From NCBI RefSeq assembly GCF_001611795.1, contig NZ_CP015098.1, positions 7,936,001 through 8,000,000 on the forward strand: a stretch of 64,000 nt of DNA, written 5' to 3'. This document shows, one piece after another, positions 25,577 through 33,020 of this stretch. The notes under the pieces are model-generated. The model saw only the letters and a list, made by a program, of their open reading frames with translations. It made no database searches and was not told the DNA's origin. The first letter of the stretch is position 1, and each line of letters opens with the position of its first letter. Source of the stretch: Streptomyces qaidamensis. GTDB taxonomy: Bacteria > Actinomycetota > Actinomycetes > Streptomycetales > Streptomycetaceae. The position numbers and the translations under genes are program-made.

Positions 25577-26488
25577 TCACACCCGGGCAGCTGCCCCGGC
25601 GAAGCCCCCGATGCGCTCCCGCAGCGACCGGGCGTCGAGACCGTGGGCGGCGACGTGCTCCTCCAACTGCCCGTAGCGCCGCAGCTCTTGACGGCCAACG
25701 CCCAGCCCGAGGACCCGGTGCGGCACATCGGACAGGGCGTCGTTCGCGGCGGCCGTCGAGGTGCCCGCCAGGTAGGGCTCGACGAGGACGACGTCCGTCC
25801 CGGCCGCCTCGGTGGCCCGCCGCAGGGCGGCGCCGTCGAAGGGTCGGACGGTGGTCGCGTACAGGACGGTCACGTCCAGCCCCTCGGTGGCCGCGAGTAC
25901 GGCGTCGAGCATCGGCCCGACGGCGACCACCACGCCGGAGCGTCCCTCGCGGACCGTACGGAAGCGCTCGCCGTCGACCGGCAGCGCCTGTCCGTTGGCC
26001 TGTACGGACAGCCGTACGTACACCTTGTCGTCGCCCGCGGCGACCGCGTGCCGCAGCAGCGTCTCGGCCTCGTCCGGGTGCCCCGGCACGTGCACCGTCC
26101 AGCCGTCCAGGGTGTCGAGCAGCGCCACGTCGCCCGGCGCCATGTGCGTGTAGCCCCCGGCCGGCCAGTCGAAGGAGGCGGCGGCGCTCACCAGCACCGC
26201 CCCCGCGTCCTGGTGTCCGAGGTCCAGCTTGACCTGTTCGAACGGCCGCTCCACGAGGAAGCTGGCGAAGGTGTGCACGACGGGCCGCAGTCCCGTCAGT
26301 GCCAGTCCCGCCGCCGCCCCGACCAGGAGCTGCTCGCGGATGCCGACGTCGACGACCCGGCCGGGATGGCGGCGGGCGGCCTCCGCGAAGCCGTCCGTGC
26401 CGATCGCGGCGAGGACCACGGCGACACGGGGATCCTCGTCGAGGAGCCGGGTGACGACAGGGGCGAAGCGGTCACGCATGGTGTCCAT
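25577..26488 (-). CDS. Transketolase, C-terminal subunit (split form)
   Basis: 303 aa containing the pyrimidine-binding and C-terminal transketolase domains. VDVGIREQLLVGAAAGLALTG has the catalytic Glu; ending with the Rossmann-like C-terminal domain. Its partner lies 27 bp upstream on the same strand. Split transketolases act as heterotetramers; homologues work on pentose phosphates or on amino-sugar or acyloin chemistry in secondary pathways. No sugar-catabolic genes adjoin, so the physiological substrate is open. Confidence 0.9.
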   Translation of the reverse strand: MDTMRDRFAPVVTRLLDEDPRVAVVLAAIGTDGFAEAARRHPGRVVDVGIREQLLVGAAAGLALTGLRPVVHTFASFLVERPFEQVKLDLGHQDAGAVLVSAAASFDWPAGGYTHMAPGDVALLDTLDGWTVHVPGHPDEAETLLRHAVAAGDDKVYVRLSVQANGQALPVDGERFRTVREGRSGVVVAVGPMLDAVLAATEGLDVTVLYATTVRPFDGAALRRATEAAGTDVVLVEPYLAGTSTAAANDALSDVPHRVLGLGVGRQELRRYGQLEEHVAAHGLDARSLRERIGGFAGAAARV

Positions 26489-26515
26489 GGGGAGAGGTTC
26501 CTTTCGGTGCGGGGT

Positions 26516-27220
26516 TCAGGCGGACTTCGGCTCGACCCGGGCCACGACCACGTGCGGGCGGCCCGGGTGCGGCGCGGTGAAGGCGGCGTACAGGGCGTCG
26601 TGGTCACGGCCGTCGACGGTCAGCGCGGACCAGCCCGCCGCCTCGAAGCGGGCGGCGATCCCGCCGGGCCGCGCATAGGCGGCGGAGGCGTTGTCGACGA
26701 CGACGGTGTGCAGCCGGTCGAGCCCGGCCGGACCGGCGAAGGCGATCGCCTCGTGGTTGCTGCCCTCGTCCAGCTCGGCGTCTCCGATCAGCGCCCACAC
26801 CCGCGGCTCGTCGAGCCCTTGGGCGCGCAGCCCCAGCGCCGTACCGACGGCGATGGGCAGCCCGTGCCCCAGCGATCCGCTGCCGATCTCGGCCCCCGGC
26901 ACGAGCGTCCGGTCGGGATGGTGGCCGAGTGGGGAGTCGTAGCAGCCGAAGCCGGGCAGCCACTCCACCGGCAGGAATCCCTTGGCGGCGAGCACGGCGT
27001 AGTACGCCATCGGGCCGTGCCCCTTCGACAGCAGGAACCGGTCCCGCCCCGGGTCCTCCCGGCCCTTTGGGCTCACCCGCAGCACCCGGTCGTAGAGGAC
27101 CCACAGCACGTCCAGCGTGGACGTCGCGGCCGGGCCGTGCTTCTCGTCACCGGTCATCAGGCTCATCAGCCCCGGCAGATCGGCATAGGTGTACGTGTGC
27201 GTCAGTGTCGCGTCGGTCAT
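26516..27220 (-). CDS. Transketolase, N-terminal TPP-binding subunit (split form)
   Basis: 234 aa. TPP pyrophosphate/Mg-binding GDAELDEGSNHEA (GDG-like motif) and LLSKGHGPMAYYAVLA are diagnostic. It precedes the C-terminal subunit by 27 bp and needs it for activity. No Shine-Dalgarno sits before ATG 27220; a MerR/SoxR-like operator with an overlapping -35 lies only 16-38 bp upstream, so the transcript may be leaderless. Confidence 0.9.
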   Translation of the reverse strand: MTDATLTHTYTYADLPGLMSLMTGDEKHGPAATSTLDVLWVLYDRVLRVSPKGREDPGRDRFLLSKGHGPMAYYAVLAAKGFLPVEWLPGFGCYDSPLGHHPDRTLVPGAEIGSGSLGHGLPIAVGTALGLRAQGLDEPRVWALIGDAELDEGSNHEAIAFAGPAGLDRLHTVVVDNASAAYARPGGIAARFEAAGWSALTVDGRDHDALYAAFTAPHPGRPHVVVARVEPKSA

Positions 27221-27235
27221 GACGACGAGCGTGCA

Positions 27236-27255
27236 ACCTCAATCAAACTTGAGGT
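27236..27255 (-). promoter_or_regulatory. MerR/SoxR-like operator and promoter of the split transketolase
   Basis: ACCTCAA-TCAAAC-TTGAGGT is a perfect 7-bp dyad. On the minus strand it reads TTGACCTCAAGTTTGATTGA, where TTGACC is a good -35 immediately before the dyad, the layout of SoxR-type MerR-family promoters in which the regulator sits between -35 and -10 and overwinding is corrected on activation. The -10 is not clear (TGCACG at 17 bp spacing). No MerR gene is in the window. Confidence 0.6.
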
Positions 27256-27355
27256 CAAGTGGTGTCCCCCGGAAACGGATGCGCGATCAGCGGTGCGAGT
27301 GCGGTATTGTTTCCCTGCGCGTTCGGCCGGGGGAATCCCCAGGTCAGACGGGCAA

Positions 27356-27429
<74 letters not shown>

Positions 27430-27437
27430 CAGAATCG

Positions 27438-27473
27438 ATGAGCGGGTCCGCCGGTATCGGCGGGCCCGCTCAT
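27438..27473 (+). terminator. Terminator of tRNA-Pro copy 1
   Basis: ATGAGCGGGTCCGCCG / CGGCGGGCCCGCTCAT, 16-bp stem with one G-U pair and GTAT loop, starting 9 nt after the tRNA. Confidence 0.85.
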
Positions 27474-27494
27474 CGCGTCGGGGGCCGGCCGACG

Positions 27495-28496
27495 TCAGCC
27501 GCCACCGTCCAGGTCGTCGCGTCGGCGCACGATCTCCAGCTCATGGCCGTCGAGCCGCATCTCGTACAGCTTGCCGCGGGCGTTCTCGAAAGGCCGGTGG
27601 AGGATCATCATCAGCCGGCCGTCGAAGGTGTGGAAGAGCATGCCGTGGCCGCTGTCGTCGCGGACCAGCGGACGGCGCTGCTCCCACGGTCCCGCGAGGT
27701 CCCCCGATCCGGACACGGCGTAGGTCTGCACATAGCCGCCGCTGACCGTGCCGTCCTGACCGGCCACGTTCTTCTCGTAGGTCGACCACAGCATGAGCAG
27801 AGAGCCCTCGGGCGTGCGGTACAGCTGAGGGCCGTCGGTGATGTACGGCGGGAGCTGGTGCGGGACACCGGCGGGGATCTGCTCGGCGGTCCACGGCGCG
27901 TCCGAGGCCTTGAAGAGGAACACCGGATCGCCGGCCGTGCGGGACAGGTCCGGGGTCAGACGGACCGCCTCCATCGTTCCGTCGATGGTCTGCAGCCACT
28001 CGTGCGCGTACACCATCCAGGGATGCCCGGACGGGTCGACGTACAGCGTGCCGTCCAGGGTCATGAGATGTTCGGGCGGGACCGGGCGCGACGGGTCGAG
28101 CACCCGGAAGGGGCCGAGCAGGGAGTCGGAGACCGCCGTGATCGTGCCGCGCATGTGGGTCGGGGTCCGGAAGGGCACACCCCACTGGTTCGGCGGCGGA
28201 ACCGGAAGCGGCCGGTCCGCGTTGTGCAGCGTCGTGAACAGGTAGTACCTGCCGTCCCACGCGTGCACCTCCGGTGCCCACGCGCCGTCCGTGGCCCAGA
28301 TGCCCTCCTGCCCGGCCGTCACGAAGACCACCACCGGGGGCGTCCAGTCGCGCAGGTCATGGCTGCGGTAGACCATCGTGCCGGTGCCGTCCACGCCCGA
28401 CACCGAGGGAACGTTGGACGTGTACAGGTGGTAGGTGCGCGTCGCGTCGTCGGCGACGACGAACGGGTCGTGCAGCGGCATGTCGGGAAGCTGCAT
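27495..28496 (-). CDS. GH43-like glycoside hydrolase (five-blade propeller)
   Basis: 333 aa. The N-terminal HDPFVVAD supplies the general base Asp, WAPEVHAWDGRYYLF the second-blade signature, and YITDGPQLYRTPEGSLLML the later blade; these match GH43/GH117-like clan GH-F enzymes acting on arabinosides or xylosides. No signal peptide, so probably intracellular. It follows a NUDIX gene (33 bp) on the same strand, ahead of tRNA-Pro on the other strand. Exact activity cannot be assigned. Confidence 0.8.
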   Translation of the reverse strand: MQLPDMPLHDPFVVADDATRTYHLYTSNVPSVSGVDGTGTMVYRSHDLRDWTPPVVVFVTAGQEGIWATDGAWAPEVHAWDGRYYLFTTLHNADRPLPVPPPNQWGVPFRTPTHMRGTITAVSDSLLGPFRVLDPSRPVPPEHLMTLDGTLYVDPSGHPWMVYAHEWLQTIDGTMEAVRLTPDLSRTAGDPVFLFKASDAPWTAEQIPAGVPHQLPPYITDGPQLYRTPEGSLLMLWSTYEKNVAGQDGTVSGGYVQTYAVSGSGDLAGPWEQRRPLVRDDSGHGMLFHTFDGRLMMILHRPFENARGKLYEMRLDGHELEIVRRRDDLDGGG

Positions 28497-28512
28497 CGGC
28501 GGAGGTCCTTTC

Positions 28513-28533
28513 CTGACCGCCCGGGGCGGTCAG
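28513..28533 (-). terminator. Short palindrome at the end of the NUDIX gene
   Basis: CTGACCGCCC-G-GGGCGGTCAG, perfect 10-bp arms; it overlaps the NUDIX stop codon and lies just before the GH43 ribosome-binding site. It may be a weak terminator, an attenuating structure or an operator for the GH43 gene. Confidence 0.35.
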
Positions 28534-29066
28534 ATCACGCAGCCCGCATGCGCCAGCGCCTGCTTCAGCAGCACCCCGTGCCCGCCCGGCATCTCGCTCT
28601 GCACCGCCTCCGAGACGGCCTCCTGCGGGCTGAACCACACCAGGTCGAGGGCGTCCTGCCGGGGCCGGCAGTCACCCGTCACCGGCACGATGTAGGCGAG
28701 GGACACCGCGTGCTGGCGCGGGTCGTGGTACGGCGTGATGCCGTGCGTCGGGAAGTACTCCGCGACCGTGAACGGCTGGAGCGACGCCGGGACCCGGGGC
28801 AGCGCGACCGGGCCGAGGTCCTTCTCCAGATGGCGCAGGAGGGCGTCGCGGACGCGTTCGTGGTGCAGCACGCGGCCGGAGACGAGCGTCCGGCTGACCG
28901 TACCGTCGGGGCCGATGCGCAGCAGCAGGCCGACGCTGGTGACTTCGCCGCTGTCGTCGACGCGGACCGGGACGGCCTCGACGTACAGGATCGGCATGCG
29001 GGCGCGTGTCATCTCCAGTTCGTCGGAGGACAGCCAGCCGGGCGTGGTTTCGGTCATGTCAGACAT
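28530..29066 (-). CDS. NUDIX-hydrolase-family protein (DUF4916)
   Basis: 178 aa. Opens WLSSDELEMTRARMPILYVEAVPVRVD and has the DUF4916 layout seen in many streptomycetes, but the canonical Nudix box GX5EX7REUXEEXGU is not intact, so hydrolase activity is doubtful. TATGAT on the minus strand (29078-29073) lies 7 bp upstream of ATG 29066 and there is no Shine-Dalgarno, suggesting a leaderless mRNA; an internal ATG at 29057 is the alternative start. Confidence 0.8.
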   Translation of the reverse strand: MSDMTETTPGWLSSDELEMTRARMPILYVEAVPVRVDDSGEVTSVGLLLRIGPDGTVSRTLVSGRVLHHERVRDALLRHLEKDLGPVALPRVPASLQPFTVAEYFPTHGITPYHDPRQHAVSLAYIVPVTGDCRPRQDALDLVWFSPQEAVSEAVQSEMPGGHGVLLKQALAHAGCVI

Positions 29067-29142
29067 TGCTTGATCATACTTTCAGCCGTTCGGACTTCCT
29101 GGGTAGCCGCTCCTGGAGAACTGTGACCGGCCCCACGCCTGT

Positions 29143-30039
29143 TCAATCGTCCTCCGGCCCGTCGGTCTGCAGCCGGTAGACCCGCAGGGCGTTGTCCCGC
29201 CCGGCCCACCGGGCGATCCGCAGCGCGTCAGGCAGGGCCAGTTCGTCGGCGTCCACCCGCTCCTGGAGCAGGCCCGCCAGGCCCTGCCGGAAGGCGAGCG
29301 CCCCGAGGTGATGGAACTCGGGCACACCGTAGGCGTCGGAGCTGTACAGGAGTTTGCGGAACGGTGTGATCTCCAGGGCCTCCGCGAGGACCGCACCGGC
29401 CCGGGCGGGGCCGACGTAGTGCAGGGTGAGGCCGACGTCGAGATACACCTGCTCGAAGACCGCCGCCAGGTAGGCGGCCTGTCGCTGGTAGGGCCAGCAG
29501 TGCAGGAGCAGGACGGGGACCGTGCCGGCGGTGAGGTGCAGCCAGTCCGTGAGGAGTGCCGGGTCGGCGCGGTGCAGCCGGATGTCGTCGTCGCCGAACC
29601 CGGTGTGCAGCTGGAGCGGCAGGCCGAGATCGACGGCCGTCCACAGCAGGTGCCGCACGAGGACCGGGTCGTCGAGACGCCCGCCCCGTACGAGCCAGCG
29701 CCGGGCCGCCTCGGTGACCTCCGCGTCCGGGGGACGGGCCGGGTCCAGGCCGAAGCAGGCGCAGATCGCCGTCAAGGGAGCCGAGGGCGTCGGTGGTGAC
29801 GACGGAGTCGTCCGCCAGGAACGTGTCGAACACCGGGGACATGCCGACGCCCCAGGCCGCCGCGGCGGCGAGCCGGGCCGGGCCGTCGGGACGGTCTTCA
29901 CCCGGCCGATGCCCGCGGTGTCGACGTAGGCCAGCACCACACCGTGCACGCCCCGGCCGGCGAGCTCGCCGCTCAGCGCGGTGGCCCGCTCGACATCGCC
30001 GGGACGGCCGCCGGGCACAGGATCGGCCAGGGTGGTCAT
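29143..30039 (-). pseudogene. Deletion fusion of a glutamine-synthetase-like gene start and an amidohydrolase gene end, frameshifted
   Basis: From ATG 30039 the first about 90 codons read as the beta-grasp start of a type-I glutamine-synthetase-like protein (VVLAYVDTAGIGRVKTVPTA, then AAWGVGMSPVFDTFLADD in another frame). A 5-bp tandem duplication CCGGG-CCGGG (29873-29882) causes the frameshift. Near 29760 the sequence jumps, with a second frame change, to the C-terminal 200 codons of an amidohydrolase-2 protein (LPLQLHTGFGD, VPVLLLHCWPY, LLYSSDAYGVPE). GS and amidohydrolase genes of this type lie next to each other in related genomes, as in FluG-like pairs, so an internal deletion is the simple explanation. 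Neither enzyme can be made. Confidence 0.82.
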
Positions 30040-30086
30040 ACGTCCTCCGCGGTTCTCCTGGTTCCTCTCCGGCGAAGGCGGTGCCG

Positions 30087-30899
30087 TCAGGGTTTCACGG
30101 CCACCGCGCCGTACTGCGGCACCAGCACGGCCGATCCGGGCCCGGCGCGCCACTGCCCGCACGACACCATGCCCGGTTCGAGCACCTCGAGCCCCTCGAA
30201 GAACGCGGCGATGTCCGCGCCGCTGCGGGCGGTGATCGGGGGAGTGGCGTTCTCGTTCCAGAACTTCATCGCCGGGATCTGGCCCGCGCCGCCGAGCTCG
30301 TCGTCGAAGGTGGGGTGGGTGAGGACGAGGAAGCTGCCGGACGGCACCGCGGCCATCACCCGGCGCACGATGTCCCGGGCCTTCTCGACGTCGAGGACGA
30401 AGTTGAGGATGCCCAGCATCATCACGGCGACGGGCTGCGTGAAGTCGAGGGTGTGCCCCGCCCGTTCGACGATGGCGTCCGGGTCGTGCACATCGGCGTC
30501 GATGTAGGCGGTGACGCCGTCGTGGGTGCCGGTGAGCAGGGTGCGGGCGTGCACCAGCACGATGGGGTCGTTGTCGACGTAGACGATGCGGGAGTCGGGC
30601 GCGAGCCGCTGGGCGATCTCGTGGGTGTTGTCCGCCGTCGGCAGTCCCGTGCCGATGTCGAGGAACTGCCGTACCCCGCGCTCACCGGCGAGGAACGACA
30701 CGGCCCGGCCGAGGAAGTCGCGGTCCGCCCGGGCGATGTCCCGGATGATCGGGAACATGCCGGCGACGTGCTCGCCGACGTGCTGGTCGACCTCGTAGTT
30801 GTCCTTGCCGCCGATCCAGTAGTTCCACACGCGCGCGTTGTGCGCCACACCGGTGTTCAGTCTCGCCGACCCTCCCGAAGGGGTGTGGCCATCACTCAC
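30087..30899 (-). CDS. SAM-dependent methyltransferase, DUF574 (SAV_2177 family)
   Basis: 270 aa from GTG 30899 with GAGGAGAGG upstream. Diagnostic segments: NTGVAHNARVWNYWIGGKDNYEVD at the start (only its ARVWNYWIGGKDNYEVD core is needed for recognition) and the SAM-binding FLDIGTGLPTADNTHE, then VYVDNDPIVLVHAR. DUF574 proteins are numerous in streptomycetes, often beside conservons or regulatory genes; substrates are unknown. A dyad CGACCGG-AA-CCGGTCG lies at 30923-30938, just upstream. Confidence 0.92.
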   Translation of the reverse strand: MSDGHTPSGGSARLNTGVAHNARVWNYWIGGKDNYEVDQHVGEHVAGMFPIIRDIARADRDFLGRAVSFLAGERGVRQFLDIGTGLPTADNTHEIAQRLAPDSRIVYVDNDPIVLVHARTLLTGTHDGVTAYIDADVHDPDAIVERAGHTLDFTQPVAVMMLGILNFVLDVEKARDIVRRVMAAVPSGSFLVLTHPTFDDELGGAGQIPAMKFWNENATPPITARSGADIAAFFEGLEVLEPGMVSCGQWRAGPGSAVLVPQYGAVAVKP

Positions 30900-30922
30900 G
30901 ACTCGTCCTCTCCTCGCACGCC

Positions 30923-30938
30923 CGACCGGAACCGGTCG
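30923..30938 (-). promoter_or_regulatory. Short dyad upstream of the DUF574 gene
   Basis: CGACCGG-AA-CCGGTCG, perfect 7-bp arms, 24 bp upstream of GTG 30899 on the minus strand, ahead of the ribosome-binding site. A repressor site is possible; in such GC-rich DNA a chance dyad of this size is not rare. Confidence 0.3.
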
Positions 30939-31047
30939 TCGCCGCCATTGTGCCGCTCCGATGATCACGCTGTCCCGGGAATCGGCGGAGCGGGCACGGC
31001 GGTCGGCGCCGGCGGCTCGCAGAGGGTCGATCGCCGTGCCGGACGGC

Positions 31048-31863
31048 TCAGTTGGGGCTCGGGGCGGGGGACTTCCCGGCCAGGACGTCCTTGAGCCGCT
31101 GGGTGCCCTGCTGCACGGCCTGCTGCGCGGAGTCGTTCTCGTCCCCGTCGAGCCCGCCCGCCGTGACGGTGATCGCGTCGTCACCGACGCGCACGGCGGC
31201 GACGTCCAGGGTCAGCGTCGCGTCGTCGCCGCCGGCCGAGCCCTGCACCGTCACGCGCAGACCCTGACGGGCGTCGCCCACCTTGGGCAGGGAGATCTCG
31301 ATGACCTGGACGGTGCGCTTCTCAGTGCCGTCGGTCACGGTGAACCGGTCGCACTTCTCCGGCAGGGTGCCCAGCCAGTTCAGGGAGTCCTGCGGGTCGG
31401 TCCGGTCGTAGGAGGCGACCTGGTACAGCAGGCGGGAGTCGCCCTGCTGGAAGCCGCGCAGCTCGGACGCGCCCGACGGCCTGCCCAGCAGATCGTCGTC
31501 GAACAGCGAGTCGAGGAGCCGCTGGCAGTCGGACGCCTGGGCCTTGGCGGTGAGGAAGTCGGAGACGTCGACGGTGCCGATGAGCAGGCTGTCGTGCCAG
31601 TTCTCGGCCTCCGTGTCCTTCACCTGCGTCCAGTCGTCCTCGATGTCCGCCTCGGTGATCAGCGCGGTCCGGGCGCCGTCCGTGGAGAGGGTGGCGGTGG
31701 GAGAGGGGGTCTGCCGCTCTCCCGCGACCTGTGACGCGGTGACGCCCCGGACGCGCGAGCCGTCCGTGCCGCCGTCGTCCGAGCAGGCGGCGGTGCAGAG
31801 CAGCGTGCCTGCCGCCAGGGCGGGGGAGAGAACGCGGACGAGCCGGGACGGACGACGGGTCAT
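31048..31863 (-). CDS. Lipoprotein of unknown function
   Basis: 271 aa. Signal peptide with MTRRPSRL, hydrophobic core and lipobox LCTAAC, predicted Cys27 lipidation. The mature part starts Asp/Gly-rich, then a folded domain of about 200 residues with ALITEADIEDDWTQV and DCQRLLDSLF; the shape recalls sensor-type lipoproteins resembling the extracellular domain of PknH-like kinases, which I cannot confirm. No operon partner. Probably membrane-anchored on the outer face. Confidence 0.82.
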   Translation of the reverse strand: MTRRPSRLVRVLSPALAAGTLLCTAACSDDGGTDGSRVRGVTASQVAGERQTPSPTATLSTDGARTALITEADIEDDWTQVKDTEAENWHDSLLIGTVDVSDFLTAKAQASDCQRLLDSLFDDDLLGRPSGASELRGFQQGDSRLLYQVASYDRTDPQDSLNWLGTLPEKCDRFTVTDGTEKRTVQVIEISLPKVGDARQGLRVTVQGSAGGDDATLTLDVAAVRVGDDAITVTAGGLDGDENDSAQQAVQQGTQRLKDVLAGKSPAPSPN

Positions 31864-31972
31864 CGGGAGTGCCTCCTGAGAACGTGACGCGTGTCCTCAG
31901 CGCACCACCGGCGCCGCGCGCCCACCACCGGCACCGGACCGTTCGGGTGAGCGCCGCCGGGGCGCCCGGGGC

Positions 31973-32053
31973 TCACGTTCCGGGCCGGGCGTGCCCGTTC
32001 TGCCAGGCCCGGGCCGCGATCCCGACGCGGTTCCGGGCGGCCGGCTTGAGCGG
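31973..32053 (-). pseudogene. Possible remnant of a NarL-type response regulator C-terminus
   Basis: The minus strand reads KPAARNRVGIAARAWQNGH followed by ARPGT and a stop (TGA at 31975-31973), resembling the end of a LuxR-type HTH of response regulators (RNRVxxAxxAWxxG). No start or receiver domain remains upstream. It lies next to the kinase remnant on the other strand, which raises its credibility, but the match is short. Confidence 0.4.
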
Positions 32054-32079
32054 GACGCCGGACAGTCCCGGAAGCCGCG

Positions 32080-32283
32080 CACGGCGGTGGCTTCGGCATC
32101 GTCGGCCTCACGGAACGGGTGACGGCGCTGGGAGGCGTGCTGCCCGCGGGGCCGCGTGCCGGCGGGGGAGCCGGGTGGCGGGTGCGGGCTGTGTTTTCCG
32201 GCGGGGAAGCAGGGACGGCCGTGGGGACGGCTCTGGGGACGGCTCGACTCCTGGCGCCGGCACCCGCATCCGCTGTTCAATGA
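32080..32283 (+). pseudogene. Remnant of a sensor histidine kinase C-terminus (HATPase_c end)
   Basis: Plus-strand frame reads HGGGFGIVGLTERVTALGG and LPAGPRAGGGAGWRVRAVF before a stop at 32281-32283. This is the G2-box end of a NarL-associated histidine kinase (GHGLxGMRERVxxxGGxLxAGPxxGGGWRVxAxLP). No DHp or N-terminal part is found upstream; DSPGSRA appears in another frame just before, suggesting an additional frameshift. The remnant is followed immediately by the promoter region of the XRE-cupin gene. Confidence 0.7.
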
Positions 32284-32326
32284 GGCTGCACACACTGCAC
32301 GTGCCGTTCGAGCGGAGGAGCCGCCC

Positions 32327-32968
32327 GTGTCACCCGCCGTCGTGCCGCCTGTCGGCGCGCGCATCCGGCAGGCGCGCCTGGAGCGCGGTACGAGCCTGCG
32401 CGCGCTGGCCCGGGAGGTCGGCGTGTCGCCCAGTCTCGTGTCGCAGATCGAGACCGGCAAGAGCCAGCCCTCGGTCAGCACGCTGTACGCGATCACGACG
32501 GCCCTGGGCATCTCCGTCGAGTCCCTCTTCGACATCCGGGAGAGCGCCGTCGCGTCCTCGCCCGGTGCGTCACCGGGCACCGTGCCGCACGCTCTGGCCG
32601 CCCTGGCCGCCGATCCGGGGCGGCGGATCGGGCCGCTGGTCGGCGCGGGCGGGCGGGAGGCGCTGGAGCTGGACTCGGGGGTCGTGTGGGAGCGGCTCGG
32701 GCGGGTGCCGGGCGCGCAGGCCGACTTCCTGCTGGTGACGTACCGGCCCGGCGGCTCCTCCTCGGGCTCCGGCGCGCTGATGCGGCACCCGGGCACGGAG
32801 TACGGCTATCTCACCTCCGGGGAGCTGGTCCTCACCCTCGGATTCGAGGAGTACACGGTGCGGCCCGGCGATTCCGTCTGCTTCGAGTCGACGACACCCC
32901 ACCGCTACCGCAACGATGGAGAGGTACCGGCGGTGGGCGTCTGGTTCGTGTCGGGCGATGTTCAGTGA
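32327..32968 (+). CDS. XRE-family regulator with cupin domain, probable operon regulator
   Basis: 213 aa from GTG 32327 with GGAGGAG 8 nt upstream; the frame extends 5' into the kinase remnant but that part is not credible. HTH_3 at residues 8-65 (TSLRALAREVGVSPSLVSQIETGKSQPS) and a C-terminal cupin (about 130-210, YRPGGSSSGSGALMRHPGTEYGY, VRPGDSVCFESTTPHRYRN). It lies 52 bp ahead of the six-gene catabolic operon, same strand, and is the obvious candidate to control it. The PuuR-like layout suggests induction by an amine, ureide or amino-acid derivative; this is inference. Confidence 0.9.
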   Translation: MSPAVVPPVGARIRQARLERGTSLRALAREVGVSPSLVSQIETGKSQPSVSTLYAITTALGISVESLFDIRESAVASSPGASPGTVPHALAALAADPGRRIGPLVGAGGREALELDSGVVWERLGRVPGAQADFLLVTYRPGGSSSGSGALMRHPGTEYGYLTSGELVLTLGFEEYTVRPGDSVCFESTTPHRYRNDGEVPAVGVWFVSGDVQ

Positions 32969-33020
32969 CACTTGACACCCATCGCGCACGGGCGTTCACT
33001 CCGGAGTGGGGGTGGTCGCC

